A stretch of DNA of 64,000 bases from Pyxicephalus adspersus (GCF_032062135.1 NC_092858.1:164935687-164999686); one strand, 5' to 3'; shown: positions 33,187 to 46,499, counted from the stretch's first letter. The notes: generated by a model not told the origin, from the letters alone. Numbers and translations: made by a program.

Positions 33187-33497
33187 TGATTAATATTATT
33201 ATCCAGTATTTATTTAGCGCCAACATATTGGACAGCACTGTACAAAGTCCATGGCCATGTCACTATCTGTCCCTCTGAAGGGCTCACAATCTAATGTCCC
33301 TACCATAGTCATATGTCTCTAATACAGTCTAAGGTCAATTCAGTAAGACAACCTAACTGCATGTTTTTGGAATATGGGAGGAAACCGTAGTACCCAGAGG
33401 AAACCCACGCAACACAGGGAGAACCTGCAAACTCCATGCAGATGGTGTCGTGGCCGTGCAAAGGCCAGAGTGCTAACCTCTGAGCCACCCTGCTCCA
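33187..33497 (-). mobile_element. tRNA-derived SINE, reverse
   Basis: Starts with the tail 'tccagtatttatttagcgcc' and ends with the head 'agtgctaacctctgagccacc'. Confidence 0.85.
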
Positions 33498-34367
33498 GCC
33501 TACTTTCATTCTCTGTTATCTCCCAACACCAGGCAGATGTAGATGGTGACCAGTATTGCTGCAATATTGCTCAGAAACAAAAATACCTCCCCCTCCCAGC
33601 CTCAAGGTGTTGAGCACCTGGTAATGGATGAGAGCTAAACATGACATACATGTACTGAGGCGTAAGAAATGATACAATATTGCTAAACATAATATTGTGA
33701 TATTCCCAGGAAAAAGGGAATGGATACAGCAAGGGGTGCAGACCCAGCATATCCAGCTTGGTGATCTTAGTGATTGATATAAGGAGATGTCCTCTGGTAT
33801 AATTCTTCAGCATTTCCAAAATATTAAAATATCACTTTTGGCTGAGCCCACTCCCTCGCCATTCCAAAGAGTCGGGGCAGCTCTAGAAAAGTTTTGGAGC
33901 CGTGCGTGCGACGAGGTTATGAGTGGGAAAGTCATTAGTAGGTAAGAGAGCAGCTAGAAATCTAAATGATGGTCCTCCTTCTGTCACCTTCCTAATGTTA
34001 TGGAGATGATGGGGGCTGTTCTGTAGCCCAGCAGGCAGGGATGACTATGCTGGGAATTTGATGCACCTGGAAGCATGCTGGATTTTTCTGCAGATATAGA
34101 GACTTGAGACTCTGAATTGCAGAGATGTATCAAATAGTTCTTCCTTTGCCCAGATTTATTTGTAGCACAGTTATCCTTCACCTCCGGCAATCTGTTTGTT
34201 CCATTTACCTGTCTATGAATCATGCTCATCCTCGCTGTGGGGTTTGTGTTTTCAGTGATAGTAGCCATACTTATTTAGTGTGTTTCCTGTTTATTTATTG
34301 GGTCGTTTGTCATCCTTTGCAGCCATCATTATAAAGCTGTGCTGAATTTGTATTTTGAACCGTACGG

Positions 34368-35912
34368 CCTTCTTCATTCCCCTTACCTTACTCTTGTCAT
34401 AGTACAGATCTGTGTACAGACCCTGCCATGCCTTTTCTGATGGGATAAAGACACAGAATTGCTTTTGCTTGTTCTTTTATATTTCTTCAATATGAGGGTG
34501 AGCATGGCTTCTGGTTCAGGGCAGAAAAATATGCAGCACATCTCTGCATTACATTCACATTTCCTTATGTTTCATTTCTTTGAAGACCCTGTAAGTACAA
34601 GTCAGATATAGTTGATCTGCCAGTCTAGTCAATGGATAGTTAATGGATAAACTACTGATGCACAACCTCTATTAGATCCCCACAGCATAAATACTAATTT
34701 TTCTGTAGTCCAGAATTATGTGTTCTGCTCAGTACACATAGTCAATCAAATACAGAAAAAATTGATTGAGTGTCAGCATAGTATGAAAGGGTCCTAATGG
34801 GCCCAATTCTTAGTACAGGGCATATGATGGACATACTGCCACCCTGGGCAAGTAATGGGGTAGACAAAAAAAACCCAGACTTCATATTATAAAGTGTTCT
34901 GATTCATATTCCATGATCAAAATGTCATGATCCTAGCAGGGATATAGCCGATTCTATGAAATAAATGGACTGATAGACCTAATGGAAAAATCAGCCAGTG
35001 TATGGCCAGCCAGTGTATCTAGACACTTTTTAAGCGTGGTGGGAAGACGTTGTATGTGGGTAGCAACCTTTGTATTGTGACCAAACTCCTCAGTAAAAAC
35101 TCCTCACAAAAAACAGCCAGATGGTTACTGAAAAGTGCCGGGTGGTTCGCCTGACTAAAAAGGGCTGTGGAGAACACTGATGCTGTAAATCATAAGTCAT
35201 CAAAGCAGAACTAAACATTAAAAATAAAAAAATTGAGAGCAGGCCGGTCCCTAATTTCAGAAGAAATTACTCTCACCTGTCCTTACTCTGTCGTGTGTGC
35301 CGCCATCTTTATCCAGTTCTCTTCCAAGTGTCAAATCTTTGGCTTTCTTGATTGGCCAGGGCACGATTTGTTGAGTCCCAACATCCCGGGGAAGCCAGAA
35401 TACCTAGCATCACTCACTGAGCTGTGCAGAGAAGTATGTTTTGTGACAATGCCTGTCCCTTCTGCCATATAGGACTTGCTTTAATTGCAGCTTTCCATTG
35501 TGTAACTACAGTTCCACTTTAAAACCGTAAGAGATCCGCCTTCCAATACTCCTGTGAGATCTGACCATCTGTAGCCACTAATAAGTTACATGGGTGCTAG
35601 ATTGAGATGGGACACATGGCTCCCTAATGACAATTTATTCATGATACCCCTCCCGTTTGTTTTTGTTTTTTTTTTGTTATTTTGTGCAAAACAGTGTGGC
35701 AACCTCCAAGCTTTATCTTGCAGGAACTAGTGACAATCAGTATAACAAACTTACATGGCCAGTCAGCTGTTTTTGCCAAGATAGATTTTCTAGCGGTATC
35801 GAGTTGAAGCTTTAAAAATGTTGATTACTTTTGAGGTACAGCACAGCTCGTGCTACCAGGAGTATTTGCTTGAGTTTGTTTCTCCTTTGCTGATTCATTT
35901 TAAATAGCACCG
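34368..35912. repeat. 1545-bp tandem duplication, copy A
   Basis: Starts 'ccttcttcattccccttacc' and repeats in full at 35913-37457 with only a handful of substitutions visible by eye. Non-coding. It carries a hAT-like MITE (about 35030-35175) and an 'aaagcagaactaaac' MITE (35198-35522). Confidence 0.97.
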
Positions 35913-37457
35913 CCTTCTTCATTCCCCTTACCTTACTCTTGTCATAGTACAGATCTGTGTACAGACCCTGCCATGCCTTTTCTGATGGGATAAAGACACA
36001 GAATTGCTTTTGCTTGTTCTTTTATATTTCTTCAATATGAGGGTGAGCATGGCTTCTGGTTCAGGGCAGAAAAATATGCAGCACATCTCTGCATTACATT
36101 CACATTTCCTTATGTCTCATTTCTTTGAAGACCCTGTAAGTACAAGTCAGATATAGTTGATCTGCCAGTCTAGTCAATGGATAGTTAATGGATAAACTAC
36201 TGATGCACAACCTCTATTAGATCCCCACAGCATAAATACTAATTTTTCTGTAGTCCAGAATTATGTGTTCTGCTCAGTACACATAGTCAATCAAATACAG
36301 AAAAAATTGATTGAGTGTCAGCATAGTATGAAAGGGTCCTAATGGGCCCAATTCTTAGTACAGGGCATATGATGGACATACTGCCACCCTGGGCAAGTAA
36401 TGGGGTAGACAAAAAAAACCCAGACTTCATATTATAAAGTGTTCTGATTCATATTCCATGATCAAAATGTCATGATCCTAGCAGGGATATAGCCGATTCT
36501 ATGAAATAAATGGACTGATAGACCTAATGGAAAAATCAGCCAGTGTATGGCCAGCCAGTGTATCTAGACACTTTTTAAGCGTGGTGGGAAGACGTTGTAT
36601 GTGGGTAGCAACCTTTGTATTGTGACCAAACTCCTCAGTAAAAACTCCTCACAAAAAACAGCCAGATGGTTACTGAAAAGTGCCGGGTGGTTCGCCCAAC
36701 TAAAAAGGGCTGTGGAGAACACTGATGCTGTAAATCATAAATCATCAAAGCAGAACTAAACATTAAAAATAAAAAAATTGAGAGCAGGCCGGTCCCTAAT
36801 TTCAGAAGAAATTACTCTCACCTGTCCTTACTCTGTCGTGTGTGCCGCCATCTTTATCCAGTTCTCTTCCAAGTGTCAAATCTTTGGCTTTCTTGATTGG
36901 CCAGGGCACGATTTGTTGAGTCCCAACATCCCGGGGAAGCCAGAATACCTAGCATCACTCACTGAGCTGTGCAGAGAAGTATGTTTTGTGACATTGCCTG
37001 TCCCTTCTGCCATACAGGACTTGCTTTAATTGCAGCTTTCCATTGTGTAACTACAGTTCCACTTTAAAACCGTAAGAGATCCGCCTTCCAATACTCCTGT
37101 GAGATCTGACCATCTGTAGCCACTAATAAGTTACATGGGTGCTAGATTGAGATGGGACACATGGCTCCCTAATGACAATTTATTCATGATACCCCTCCCG
37201 TTTGTTTTTGTTTTTTTTTTATTATTCTGTGCAAAACAGTGTGGCAACCTCCAAGCTTTATCTTGCAGGAACTAGTGACAATCAGTATAACAAACTTACA
37301 TGGCCAGTCAGCTGTTTTTGCCAAGATAGATTTTCTAGCGGTATCGAGTTGAAGCTTTAAAAATGTTGATTACTTTTGAGGTACAGCACAGCTCGTGCTA
37401 CCAGGAGTATTTGCTTGAGTTTGTTTCTCCTTTGCTGATTCATTTTAAATAGCACCG
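35913..37457. repeat. 1545-bp tandem duplication, copy B
   Basis: Near-identical to copy A. Differences include Gtctcat for Gtttcat near 36116, cgcccaac for cgcctgac near 36696, and gacattgcc for gacaatgcc near 36992. The unit boundary 'aaatagcaccg' marks the end of both copies. Confidence 0.97.
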
Positions 37458-37538
37458 TAATACATCTTGCCAGAGAATGTTTGGTGCAATTCATTTTAGG
37501 TGTTAGGGAAAAATGTACCCATAGAAAGTTATTGATAA

Positions 37539-37845
37539 TATTATTACACAGTTTTTATAAAGCGCCATATTACGCAGTGCTGTACAAAGTCCATAGTCAT
37601 GTCACTAGCTGTCCCTTATAGGGGCTCACAATCTAACTGTCCCTACCATAGTTATATGTCACTAATACAGTCCAAGATCAATTTTGGGGGTAAGCCAAAT
37701 TACCTAACTGCATGTTTTTGGAATGTGGGAGGTAACCAGAGTACCTGGAGGAAACCTAGGGAGAACCTACAAACTCCATGCAGATAGTGTCCTGGCCGAG
37801 ATTCGAACCTGGGACCTAGCGCTGGCCTCTGAGCCACCGTTCTCA
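37539..37845 (-). mobile_element. tRNA-derived SINE, reverse
   Basis: Begins with an AT-rich tail and 'cagtttttataaagcgcc'; ends with the head 'ctggcctctgagccaccg'. 'gagattcgaacctgggacc' is an intact B box in reverse. Confidence 0.85.
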
Positions 37846-37916
37846 TGTGGTATAATGCATGATATTGTGTGTTCTACTGCAACCATGCTGATAGTAACCC
37901 AGCCATACATTGTAGC

Positions 37917-38385
37917 ACAGTGTTTCCCAACCAAGGTTCCTCCAGAGTTTCCTCAGGGTTCCCTAAGCAATGAGCAATTTGTGTCTCTCAGTTCAGTTTG
38001 GGTGACGCCACTATTGGGTCCCTTTAGTTCTCCTAGTAATAAAGTTAACTTACCTGTCCAGTCACACTTTTTAAAAATAATCTCACCTGTCCTCCACCAT
38101 GGGCGCTGCCCATGATTGCCCAGGCTTGATTGGCCAGGCTAGAATGAACTAGGCTAGCAATGAGCAATTTGTGTCTCTCAGTTCAGTTTGGGTGACGCCA
38201 CTATTGGGTCCCTTTAGTTCTCTTCATGGGTTGCTTTTCCTCCACTGGCCAGCAATATAAAAGGCATTCTTCCCACTGACCCCCACGCTAATGTTCTGTG
38301 AGCTGTGGATATAGTAGGGGTTCCCTAAAGACCTAAACAGTCATTTTAAGTGTCTTAAAAGCTCAGGAAAGGCTGCTGTAGCCAA
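37917..38385. mobile_element. hAT-like MITE interrupted by a second MITE
   Basis: Left end CAGTGTTTCCCAACCAAGGT. The body matches the 9.0- and 29.2-kb copies. At 38030-38157 a short element is inserted, and the surrounding 67 bp are duplicated (37966-38032 and 38156-38222). Confidence 0.7.
38030..38157. mobile_element. short MITE 'ctcctagtaataaag', copy 1
   Basis: ~128 bp from CTCCTAGTAATAAAG to GAACTAGGCTAG. Near-identical to 39471-39599. Confidence 0.75.
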
Positions 38386-38861
38386 TTGTAAAGCTTCATA
38401 CGGGTGCTTGATATTTGTTGCACAATGATAATTTGTGATTGGCTCTGGTTATCATCCATCCTTGTTTCAGCTGTCACCTCCAATCATTCACTAGGTCACT
38501 GCATCAATTTCAATTAAATTGCACATCTATATGAATTTTAAAGAGCTGGTTATGTTGTGTAGTTTGCTGCATATCAAACAGAATTACCTCAGGTGACTTA
38601 ATAAATATCTTTGTATGTATGTAAGATGAGTAATTTCCTTACACACCTTATATTTTATGCAAACAATGACGTGATGTCCTTTCATTGACAATATTCTCTT
38701 AGATTAGATTTATTGCAACTTCCATAAACAGGAAATGTACTGCATGCAAAATGTTATCTTCTGTCTTGCTGGTTGTGAAATGTGAAACTTTATTATTCTG
38801 TCTTTAAGAATTCTTAAAGAAAAAAAAAAAAAAAAGTTTGAAGTGAAGTGTATGGTCATCA

Positions 38862-39170
38862 TGGGCAGCATGGTGGCTCAGAGGTTAGCACTCAGATTCG
38901 AATCTTGCCCAGGACACTATCTGCATTGAGTTTGCAGTTTCTCCCCGTGTTTGTGTGGGTTTCCCCTCCCACATCCCAAAAAACATGCAGTTAGGGTTAT
39001 TGGTTACCCCTCAAAATTGACCTTATACTGTATTAATGATGTGACTATGGTAGGGACATTAGATTGTGAGCTTCTTTGAGGGACAGCTAGTGACATGACT
39101 ATGGATTTGTACAGCGCTGTGTAATGTGTCGGCGCTATATAAATACTTTGTAATAATAATAATAAATAAT
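38862..39170 (+). mobile_element. tRNA-derived SINE
   Basis: Head GGGCAGCATGGTGGCTCAGA with a deletion before the B-box region ('agattcgaatcttgcc'). Tail 'cggcgctatataaatacttt' and (AAT)n. Confidence 0.85.
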
Positions 39171-39470
39171 GGCCAATATGACTTAAAGCAAGTCAAGGTG
39201 AAAGGTAGCAGCAGAGGCTTATCTGTGTAGATCTATACCTGTTTTAGTCTTGGAGAGCTTCAATAAATCAGGTCAATGCTCTGAGTAATGTGCCATAAAA
39301 ACCTGGTGATCTTGCCAGTCCGCAAGTAAACCTATTTGTTAACCATGGTCGACACGACAACACATTGAAATGAGTGTAGTCAGTTTGTGCCTTGTCTTCC
39401 AATTAAAGAGCTACAGTATGCCATTCAAGCGTAAGAATGCCAATCAATGTCAGAATACAGTAGGCAGATC

Positions 39471-39599
39471 CTCCTAGTAATAAAGTTAACTTACCTGTCC
39501 AGTCACACTTTTTAAAAATAATCTCACCTGTCCTCCACCATTGGCGCTGCCCATGATTGCCCAGGCTTGATTGGCCAGGCTAGAATGAACTAGGCTAGT
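39471..39599. mobile_element. short MITE 'ctcctagtaataaag', copy 2
   Basis: Same element as 38030-38157 with one visible base change (caccattgg for caccatggg). Possible AGATC target duplication on either side. Confidence 0.75.
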
Positions 39600-39939
39600 A
39601 GATCTGTTTTAGAGTATCCTAATGTCTTAATTTCCCAATGCGTTTCACCCAGACTGGCTTTCTCAGTGGATGTGAATTATGAGATACTCCAAATATGACT
39701 TAACATGGCTAGGAGAATTTGAAAGTACAATGGTGTATGTTGACTGTGTCTGATATTGGGTATATCTTTTTTCAAAAAATGGTAATGCTATCTTGTGGGG
39801 TTGATCGTAATCCCATAGTCACGCTTATGAATGCAGCAAGACATACGGTTTGATATACAGGCCAAGATTCAGCTGTTATATGGAGCATACAGATTTAGAT
39901 ATCTTGTCCTTATTTTTGTCCTTGTCCTTTTTTTTAATA

Positions 39940-40440
39940 CCTATTTTTTTTAAGGAGAGAGAAACACAACTTTTTACATCAACATATATAAAATCAAGAA
40001 TACAGCATACAATTTAGAGTTCTCAGTTATGATAACATAATACAACAAAAGGTTGGGAACTGTACTATGAACATTTAACTATGTTTGTTTAACAAGGTAC
40101 GGGGTTTATTAGCCAGTATGCGGTATGTATACCATGAGGTTTTGGTCAAACCTTGCATCAAATCTTTTTTTCGAAGGGCCCCAGGTAGAGTCACAATATA
40201 GGATTCCCATACCTCAAAGAAACTCTCCCCTTTTCACTCTTTATCCATTGAAGCCTCTATCCAATCCATCTGGAATATGTAACGTAGGAGGTTCATTATG
40301 AATCCACTTTTGTAAAATAGTTTTCTTGGCTACTAGGGACAGGATGGGCAGGCGCTTACTACAAACCTTGGCTAACCAGAGTTCAGCTTTATCCTTTTGC
40401 AGCATCTCTTCCCTGACATCTATCACATGGAATGCTGGAC
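39940..40440 (-). pseudogene. L1/Tx1-like LINE ORF2 C-terminal relic
   Basis: A minus-strand frame at about 40426-40241 reads ELWLAKVCSKRLPILSLVAK and then KTILQKWIHNEPPT, resembling the C-terminal 'AKKxILxxWxxxxPPT' region of L1-type reverse-transcriptase polyproteins. It stops early; other frames further on (SFFEVWESYIV) suggest continuation across a frameshift. It is a truncated, inactive copy in ITSN1 intron 1. Confidence 0.45.
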
Positions 40441-41861
40441 AATTATTTCTAATTCTTATCAGCAGGCATTGCAGCCTGCTGGTTCATCTGTTCTATTAAT
40501 ACGTGGGTAAAGCTTGGTGATAGATCCCTGGCCACCATGAAACTTTTGTCACTCTCTGCTCCAACCTCACAAGAGCTTGTGTAGCTTTTATAGGTATCTC
40601 CTGCCTGCCTATGATTACTTTACATTGATGGTGAGACCTAGGAACAGGAAATGGTGTTCCACAGAGACACTTTAATGGATGGAAAAGTACATCTAAGCAA
40701 AAAAGCAGCTACAGAATTCCTAGTGTATGTTCCATATCATTCCAGGGGTAAGACCTGAATCTCAGACCAATTTCAGAGCATCGTGGGGGTTTTTATTCAC
40801 AAATAGCAGAAGCTGACTACAAGCGGAGTCACTGTTCAGACATAGTTGTATGTATAAATTTCAGCTTGAGCTATGGAGCTTGGTCAGCAGATAAAAATGG
40901 CGTGGTGAATGTTAATGAGAAAACCAAAGCTTCACTTGTTGTTTTAGAATGAAAATACTAGATATTTCCTATTTATCTGATTAACATGTGTACTGTTTAT
41001 AATAAAGACAAAAGTGATTAGTGGCTTGCAAAACAAGCTTCTGCAGATTTGACAGCTGCCCCTATACATTCCTTATGGAGCTACCGCACAAAGACTGTAC
41101 CATGCAGCAGTTTCTGACATGGGAAATTAGTAAATGCATTGCAACCGCACCACATATATGAACCCAGCCTAAGTGTGGAAAATAACCTCACTGGCTTAAA
41201 ATTTGTTCTCATTAATATTTTTTCATTTAAGTAACAGAGAAGCCTGGGTGAGGAATGATTCCTGGGCTTGCATTGTCCCCGGTGTGAAATCCATGGCATG
41301 GGTTTCACTTTTCTATCTTTTAATCATTAATGATTTCCTCAGTTATATGTACATAAAGATATGGGGAGATCAGTGTGCACAAATTAAGCTCTTTCTGCCT
41401 TCTATCTTATCAACGTTCTGATAACACATCTGGTAATGTGGCGGCTGTGAACGAGAATCAGGCATGTATACTGATTTACAATAACTATAATTATGTCACC
41501 ATGATGGTTGTTGCATCAGAGCTGGAAGTAGTCATCCTGAGCAGCGCATTAGCAATGAACGGGCCGTGCAGCTGTGGCGTCAGGGGAGATATTCCGATGG
41601 ATTAACGGTAAATGAAAATGCATTAGTGTTAAAATGCAATGTTGTACATAAGCGGATTGTGTCAGTGTTGTGTAATCTTTAGTTAATGCTGCCTGAAAGA
41701 CACACGGATGGTTAAATAAGGGACAGAAGGGGAACTGGAAGCAATAGGTTACCAGAATATTGCACAGGGGGAGAATTTAGATGTAGATGGGGCAATTAGG
41801 TAAAAGCAGAATAACTTTCAGTTTAAAGGGACATCCTAAGAGGGTTCTGCTTCATTATTAT

Positions 41862-41995
41862 TAAACAGGATTTATATAGCGCCAACATATTACGCAGCGC
41901 TGTACATAACATAGGGGTTGCAAATGACAGACAGACATAGACAGTGACACAGGAGGAGGAGAGAACCTTCCCAGAAGAGCTTACAATCCAATCTG
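41862..41995 (-). repeat. tail-type repeat, reverse
   Basis: 'aacaggatttatatagcgccaacatattacgcagcgctg' to 'gaagagcttacaatcc'. Confidence 0.8.
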
Positions 41996-44195
41996 CAGAT
42001 ATTTTTTTTGTCTTATTTTCAATCCATTGTAATGCGTTTTTCATTTATTTCAAAATATTTGGGTTACCTAAAGCAGAACTTTCACACAAAAAAAATCACT
42101 TTTCTTTGTAAAGCCCTCAATCAATTCATCCACAAACCGAATTCAGTAAATCCTTCATTTCGGCTTCCCTCTTTGCAGCAGTCACAGTTCTGTCCAAATG
42201 CCACATTCTTCTTTCTTCCAGGTTCGTCTTCACATCACCCAAACTTGCTTGGGTGCAGAGTTGGGAGACTTCCTCCATGTGTTTAAAAAAAAAAAAAACA
42301 AACTTTTTTTAAAACCTTATAGGAAAATCTTGGAGCGGCCAGCCTGGTATATGTGATACAAGTATCCCAAGAGGCTGCAGGTTTCCTCATCTGTCTTTAC
42401 CGTATATTCGGCCATTTGATAGGCAGGGCCAAAAAGACTCCCACAGAAGTGCAAGGGCATCTATTAATTCCTAGCAAGCGCAGGGGAAGCTGAGATTGCC
42501 ATTTATCCCAGTAACCAAGGCTGAGCTGAACATTCACACCTTTTTTAAGGGGGGGGTTTAAGGTTGGCTTCTTGCCTATACAACACACACATTTTAGAGG
42601 ACCACAAATGGCAACCAATTTTTTCTTTTCTTTATTTATTCCTATACCACATTGAGATGTTATTTGTCTTCATTTGTTAACAATCTTCTATGAATATGCC
42701 TGAGCAGGTTTTGGGAAGGGTGAGCATAGTAACAAGGTCTGGTTTAGCAGAGGAACAAATGTTAATCTGGTCTTGGCTGTGGTGTGTTGCAGTGCAATTC
42801 ATTTTCAATAGCACCTCAAGACATCTACAGCGAGCGCCATTGCTACAGCAACCCATAATGCACATTGGGCTTTATTTGCAATACAGTGAATTTGACATTC
42901 ATTAACACATTCCCTGTTTTATTTAAAAATTGTAATAACCTGTTGATGACGAGCATAATATAAACATATTAAACTTGCGGGAGCTTGGATTTTATGTATG
43001 TTTGTGTATGATATACTGTACTACTTTTTCAGTGGGCTGCAGTTTTCAGGGTTTGTTTTTGATTCACAACCACTAGTATCGTAATGAAAAGAAATGTTCC
43101 TGTCATCTCCACATTATGAAGACTGTAATGCATAATTGAGTTTGCATGATCTGAAGCAAAATGTTATCATTTCATCAGCCGGTTTGTGGCGTGACCTAAG
43201 AGGCCGTGTTGCATCCATGGAAGTGCTGAGTGTGCACTTTTTTTCCTCCAGATGTCCTTCCTTTTCCTGAAATTGAGCCCCTCATTCCGCCTTTTTTTTA
43301 TTTTTGCTCTCCCTGTCAGTTGGAATCCTTGCAGTGAATAAATTGGCACATTCTGAGAAGACCTGTGGAGGCTTGGATTAGTCAGCGCTTCCTAAGAACC
43401 CTTACCAAACAGAAAATTAGTAATAGTGTCAATTATTTCTTGTGTCTCGATTTTTTTTTTTTTTTTTTTTTTTTAATATAAAAGAAGTGCAGCCAAATTT
43501 CTGGCCTGCGGGAATGCCAGAGGCCTGTCTCCAATCCATGTTTTTGTTGCATGTCTTGTGAATGAAAAACAAACCATGCACCAGAATGCTCAATGCTGCA
43601 CAAATAGAAACTGACACAACTGCTTTATATTTAGAGTTCTGTTCAAGGAGAATTTATGAAGAATTATTTGTTTTTATCTAGACTAGCTAGAAAGGCCTCT
43701 CTTTAGTAGTAATTGGTGGGAAAGGAGGCAATGGTTCTGAGGGGGACATATACTTGCCCCCTCAGCAGTCCCAGTTGGTATATTTGGACTCCTGGCACTG
43801 AGGGGAGACTTCCCCCTCATTCATTCAACATGAAACCTGCAGTCAATGGCAGCTGATGAGTGTTCTGTACCTACCTGTTCCCTTTTTAAATCTGCAATCA
43901 CAAGACCTAGAAAATGCTCTTCTTCCCTTGTGAGTGTGCAACTAAAATTTAGAGAGCTACAATAGAAAAATACAAAACAGTAGGTGAGTCTATATAACAA
44001 CTTTTACAATCCACTATTCTGTAACATAGCAAAATTTACATTTCGCTTCCACTAAAGGTAAAACCTGGGGGAAAGGATACCACTAGCTTGGGTATGAGTT
44101 GGGAAGGGATGGCGGTGGCGAGTTTGTCCTGGGACAACCTGTAAGTGTTGTAATGGGCTAATCTGGGATAGGGAGGTTTTTTAGAGGGTTTGTTA

Positions 44196-44502
44196 CAGCA
44201 GACCTAAACCCAGTGCCCATTTGCCTGTCTCCGTTCCATCGTGAGTACTGCCATATTCTTCCTTCTCTTCCTTGTTCCTTGGCCTTCGTAATTGTCCAGG
44301 CCGGGATGAAGCCTGCTGTTCATTCCATCCTGGCACCCGCAGTGGAATCTGGGATGTGCTGGGCATGCTGGCACCTAATGTGCAGCTTAGTGAACTTTGA
44401 CAGGAGAGACAGTGATCAAACAGATAAGAAAGCTCATTGCAGAAAGAGCAGGCCCTGCGAGATCCCAATTTTTTTTTTTTGTGAAACTTTAGCGCCACTT
44501 TA
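44196..44502. mobile_element. MITE of the 'aaagtggaactaaa' family
   Basis: 'cagacctaaacccagtgccc' at the left and 'gaaactttagcgccacttta' at the right. 'gcagaaagagcaggccctgcga' is the internal hallmark. Confidence 0.5.
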
Positions 44503-44761
44503 AGTTTAGAGACTGCTGTGAAGAAAGGATGATTTAGAGAAATTCAACCGTTCAATTAAATCTGAACTTCATTTTAATTTGATATGTGTACGGTATTTAC
44601 TCATAGTGATAGTTGTGGAGTAGTGGTTTTCCAAATAAATGGTATGAATGGGTTTGTAGTTGAGATAATAAGATTTTTCTCTATAAAATCAGAACACGAG
44701 AACAATCTGTGGAGAAGTTGTGATGTGATCCCCATGATTTTCCATATCTATAATAGTGTTC

Positions 44762-44895
44762 AACCCAGAATTTTTTTTTATAGTCGGGTGGTAAGAAATT
44801 AGGTGGATGCAAGCCCCTGTATTGTGACCCAACTCTTCAGTAACCTCCCAAAAACATCCAGATGGTTACTGAAAAGTGCTGGGGAGAACACTGTA
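44762..44895. mobile_element. hAT-like MITE (CAGTGTTCTCCCC family)
   Basis: Contains 'cagatggttactgaaaagtgctggggagaacactg'. The right terminus GGGGAGAACACTG is the inverse of CAGTGTTCTCCCC. Confidence 0.6.
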
Positions 44896-45759
44896 TTATC
44901 TCAGATGAATATATTTGAATGTACAACATTCCCCCTAAATATGTAGCCAAGTCTGTTTTTCTACTCCACATGCTTAGTAGCATGGATCCAAATCTCAATT
45001 ACATCACGAGAGGTAGCTAATAAAGAGAATATCACTATTTTTTTTGTTATGCATAATGTAATGTTAAAAAAAATTCTCTGAATTCTTGGAGTTCTGTGTG
45101 TGCTCCATGTCATTGCAGGCTGAGCCAGGGATTTACAGTTCCAGGCATGATTTTGTATCTGACCGGTATTCACTCCTGATCTGTGTGAAAAGCAATCATT
45201 GGCCTTTCTATCTTCTCGGGTGTCTGTAATTTGGAAACATTTGTCCTGTGAGTGGACTGTCCATGCTGTGCTCCGCAGACATACACTTGTGAGATGTTTG
45301 TCTACATTCTGAGCGGATCCATGGGAGAGGCAGCAGCTGTGTTTACTCGGAAATTTTTGGCTTGGGCGCACAGATGACTGTTGCCACTGGGAACCGGTCT
45401 CCAGACATAGGCTAGTCAACTTCAGTTAAAAAGTTATGTCATTACTTTTAAGTTCATATCGCCCTTTTGATGAATATGAGTTTGTGATCCTTCAATAGGA
45501 GCCAAGTGGTGCAAAACATGTGCTAACATCACACGTAGATCTGTATGCCAGATAACCCTGCCTTGGCCAGGGCTCTGAAGATGTTTGCTTGTTTCCTTGT
45601 GTGGGTTTTCTTTTGTCAGCTGTTAATGATAAGAAGTGTCTTATCTCACAGTTCTTAGCTGGAAATGTGGAAAGGAGGTCAGCACTGCTTTCTCAATTCA
45701 GGTCGCCAGCTGAACACACAGATGAAATGCATATAGTTGAGCCCTTTTACCTGACACAA

Positions 45760-45976
45760 TGGCCCTCATTTGTTAAAGCTCTCCAAGACTGTAGAGGATA
45801 CACTTTTATCCATGAAACTGGGTGATCCAGCAAACCTGGAATGGATTTCTTCAAAGTCATTTGCTAGCAAATGTTTTGAATCCTGGACCAGAATTGTTCC
45901 AGATTTGCTGGATCACCCAGCTTCACAGATATTTGTGTATCCTCTCCAGCCTTAGAGAGCTATAAAAAAATCATGC
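45760..45976. mobile_element. palindromic foldback MITE, copy 7
   Basis: 'ggccctcatttgttaaagctctcc' at the left and 'agagagctataaaaaaatcatgccc' at the right, both arms carrying 'ctgggtgatccagcaaacctgg' or its inverse. Confidence 0.8.
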
Positions 45977-46287
45977 CCAATGTCTGTTATTCAATGCCAC
46001 CAATCTGCAATGCTATGTGGGTTTCAACGCTTTTTCCAGTTGAAGAATCTGGGGGGCCGCAGCCTGCTAGTTGGATTCTGAGCATCGTTAATGGTTAATT
46101 TTACTGCGCATGCGCTTTTGTTTCCAATGATACCCAGTAATCCCAGCTTCCCTTGTGCGTGCCAGTCATGCTCTCCAATCAAGATAGCTAAAGATCGTTT
46201 TGAGGGAAAGAAGGACGATGAAGATGGTGGCACCCTGTAACATGAGGGGAACAGAGTATTGTGGGTTTAGTTCTTCATAAGGGCCCA

Positions 46288-46412
46288 TTATTAGTATTAC
46301 GCAGTTTTTATATAGCGGCAACATATTACACAGATCTTTAAAAAGTCCATTGTTATGTCATTAACTGTCCCTCAAAGGGGCTCACAATCTAATGTCCCTA
46401 CCATACTTATAG
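46288..46412 (-). mobile_element. tRNA-derived SINE, reverse, 3' part only
   Basis: 'cagtttttatatagcggcaac ... ctcacaatctaatgtccctacc'. It then breaks off into a fragment resembling the foldback MITE. Confidence 0.65.
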
Positions 46413-46499
46413 TTGCTGGATCACCCAGGTTCTCCCATGATAGTCTAACTTTACTAAATCAGGTTAGCAAGTACTGAAGTTAGGGTTAACATTCACTTT

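Noticed and set aside
35233..37029. Twin ~80-codon ORFs starting MRAGRSLISEEITLTCPYSV
   Set aside because: They arise from a MITE inside the 1545-bp tandem duplication. The pairing reflects DNA duplication, not a gene family.
44961..45416. 152-codon minus-strand ORF in ITSN1 intron 1
   Set aside because: No recognisable domain, Ser/Cys-rich biased composition and no splice context. Chance ORF.
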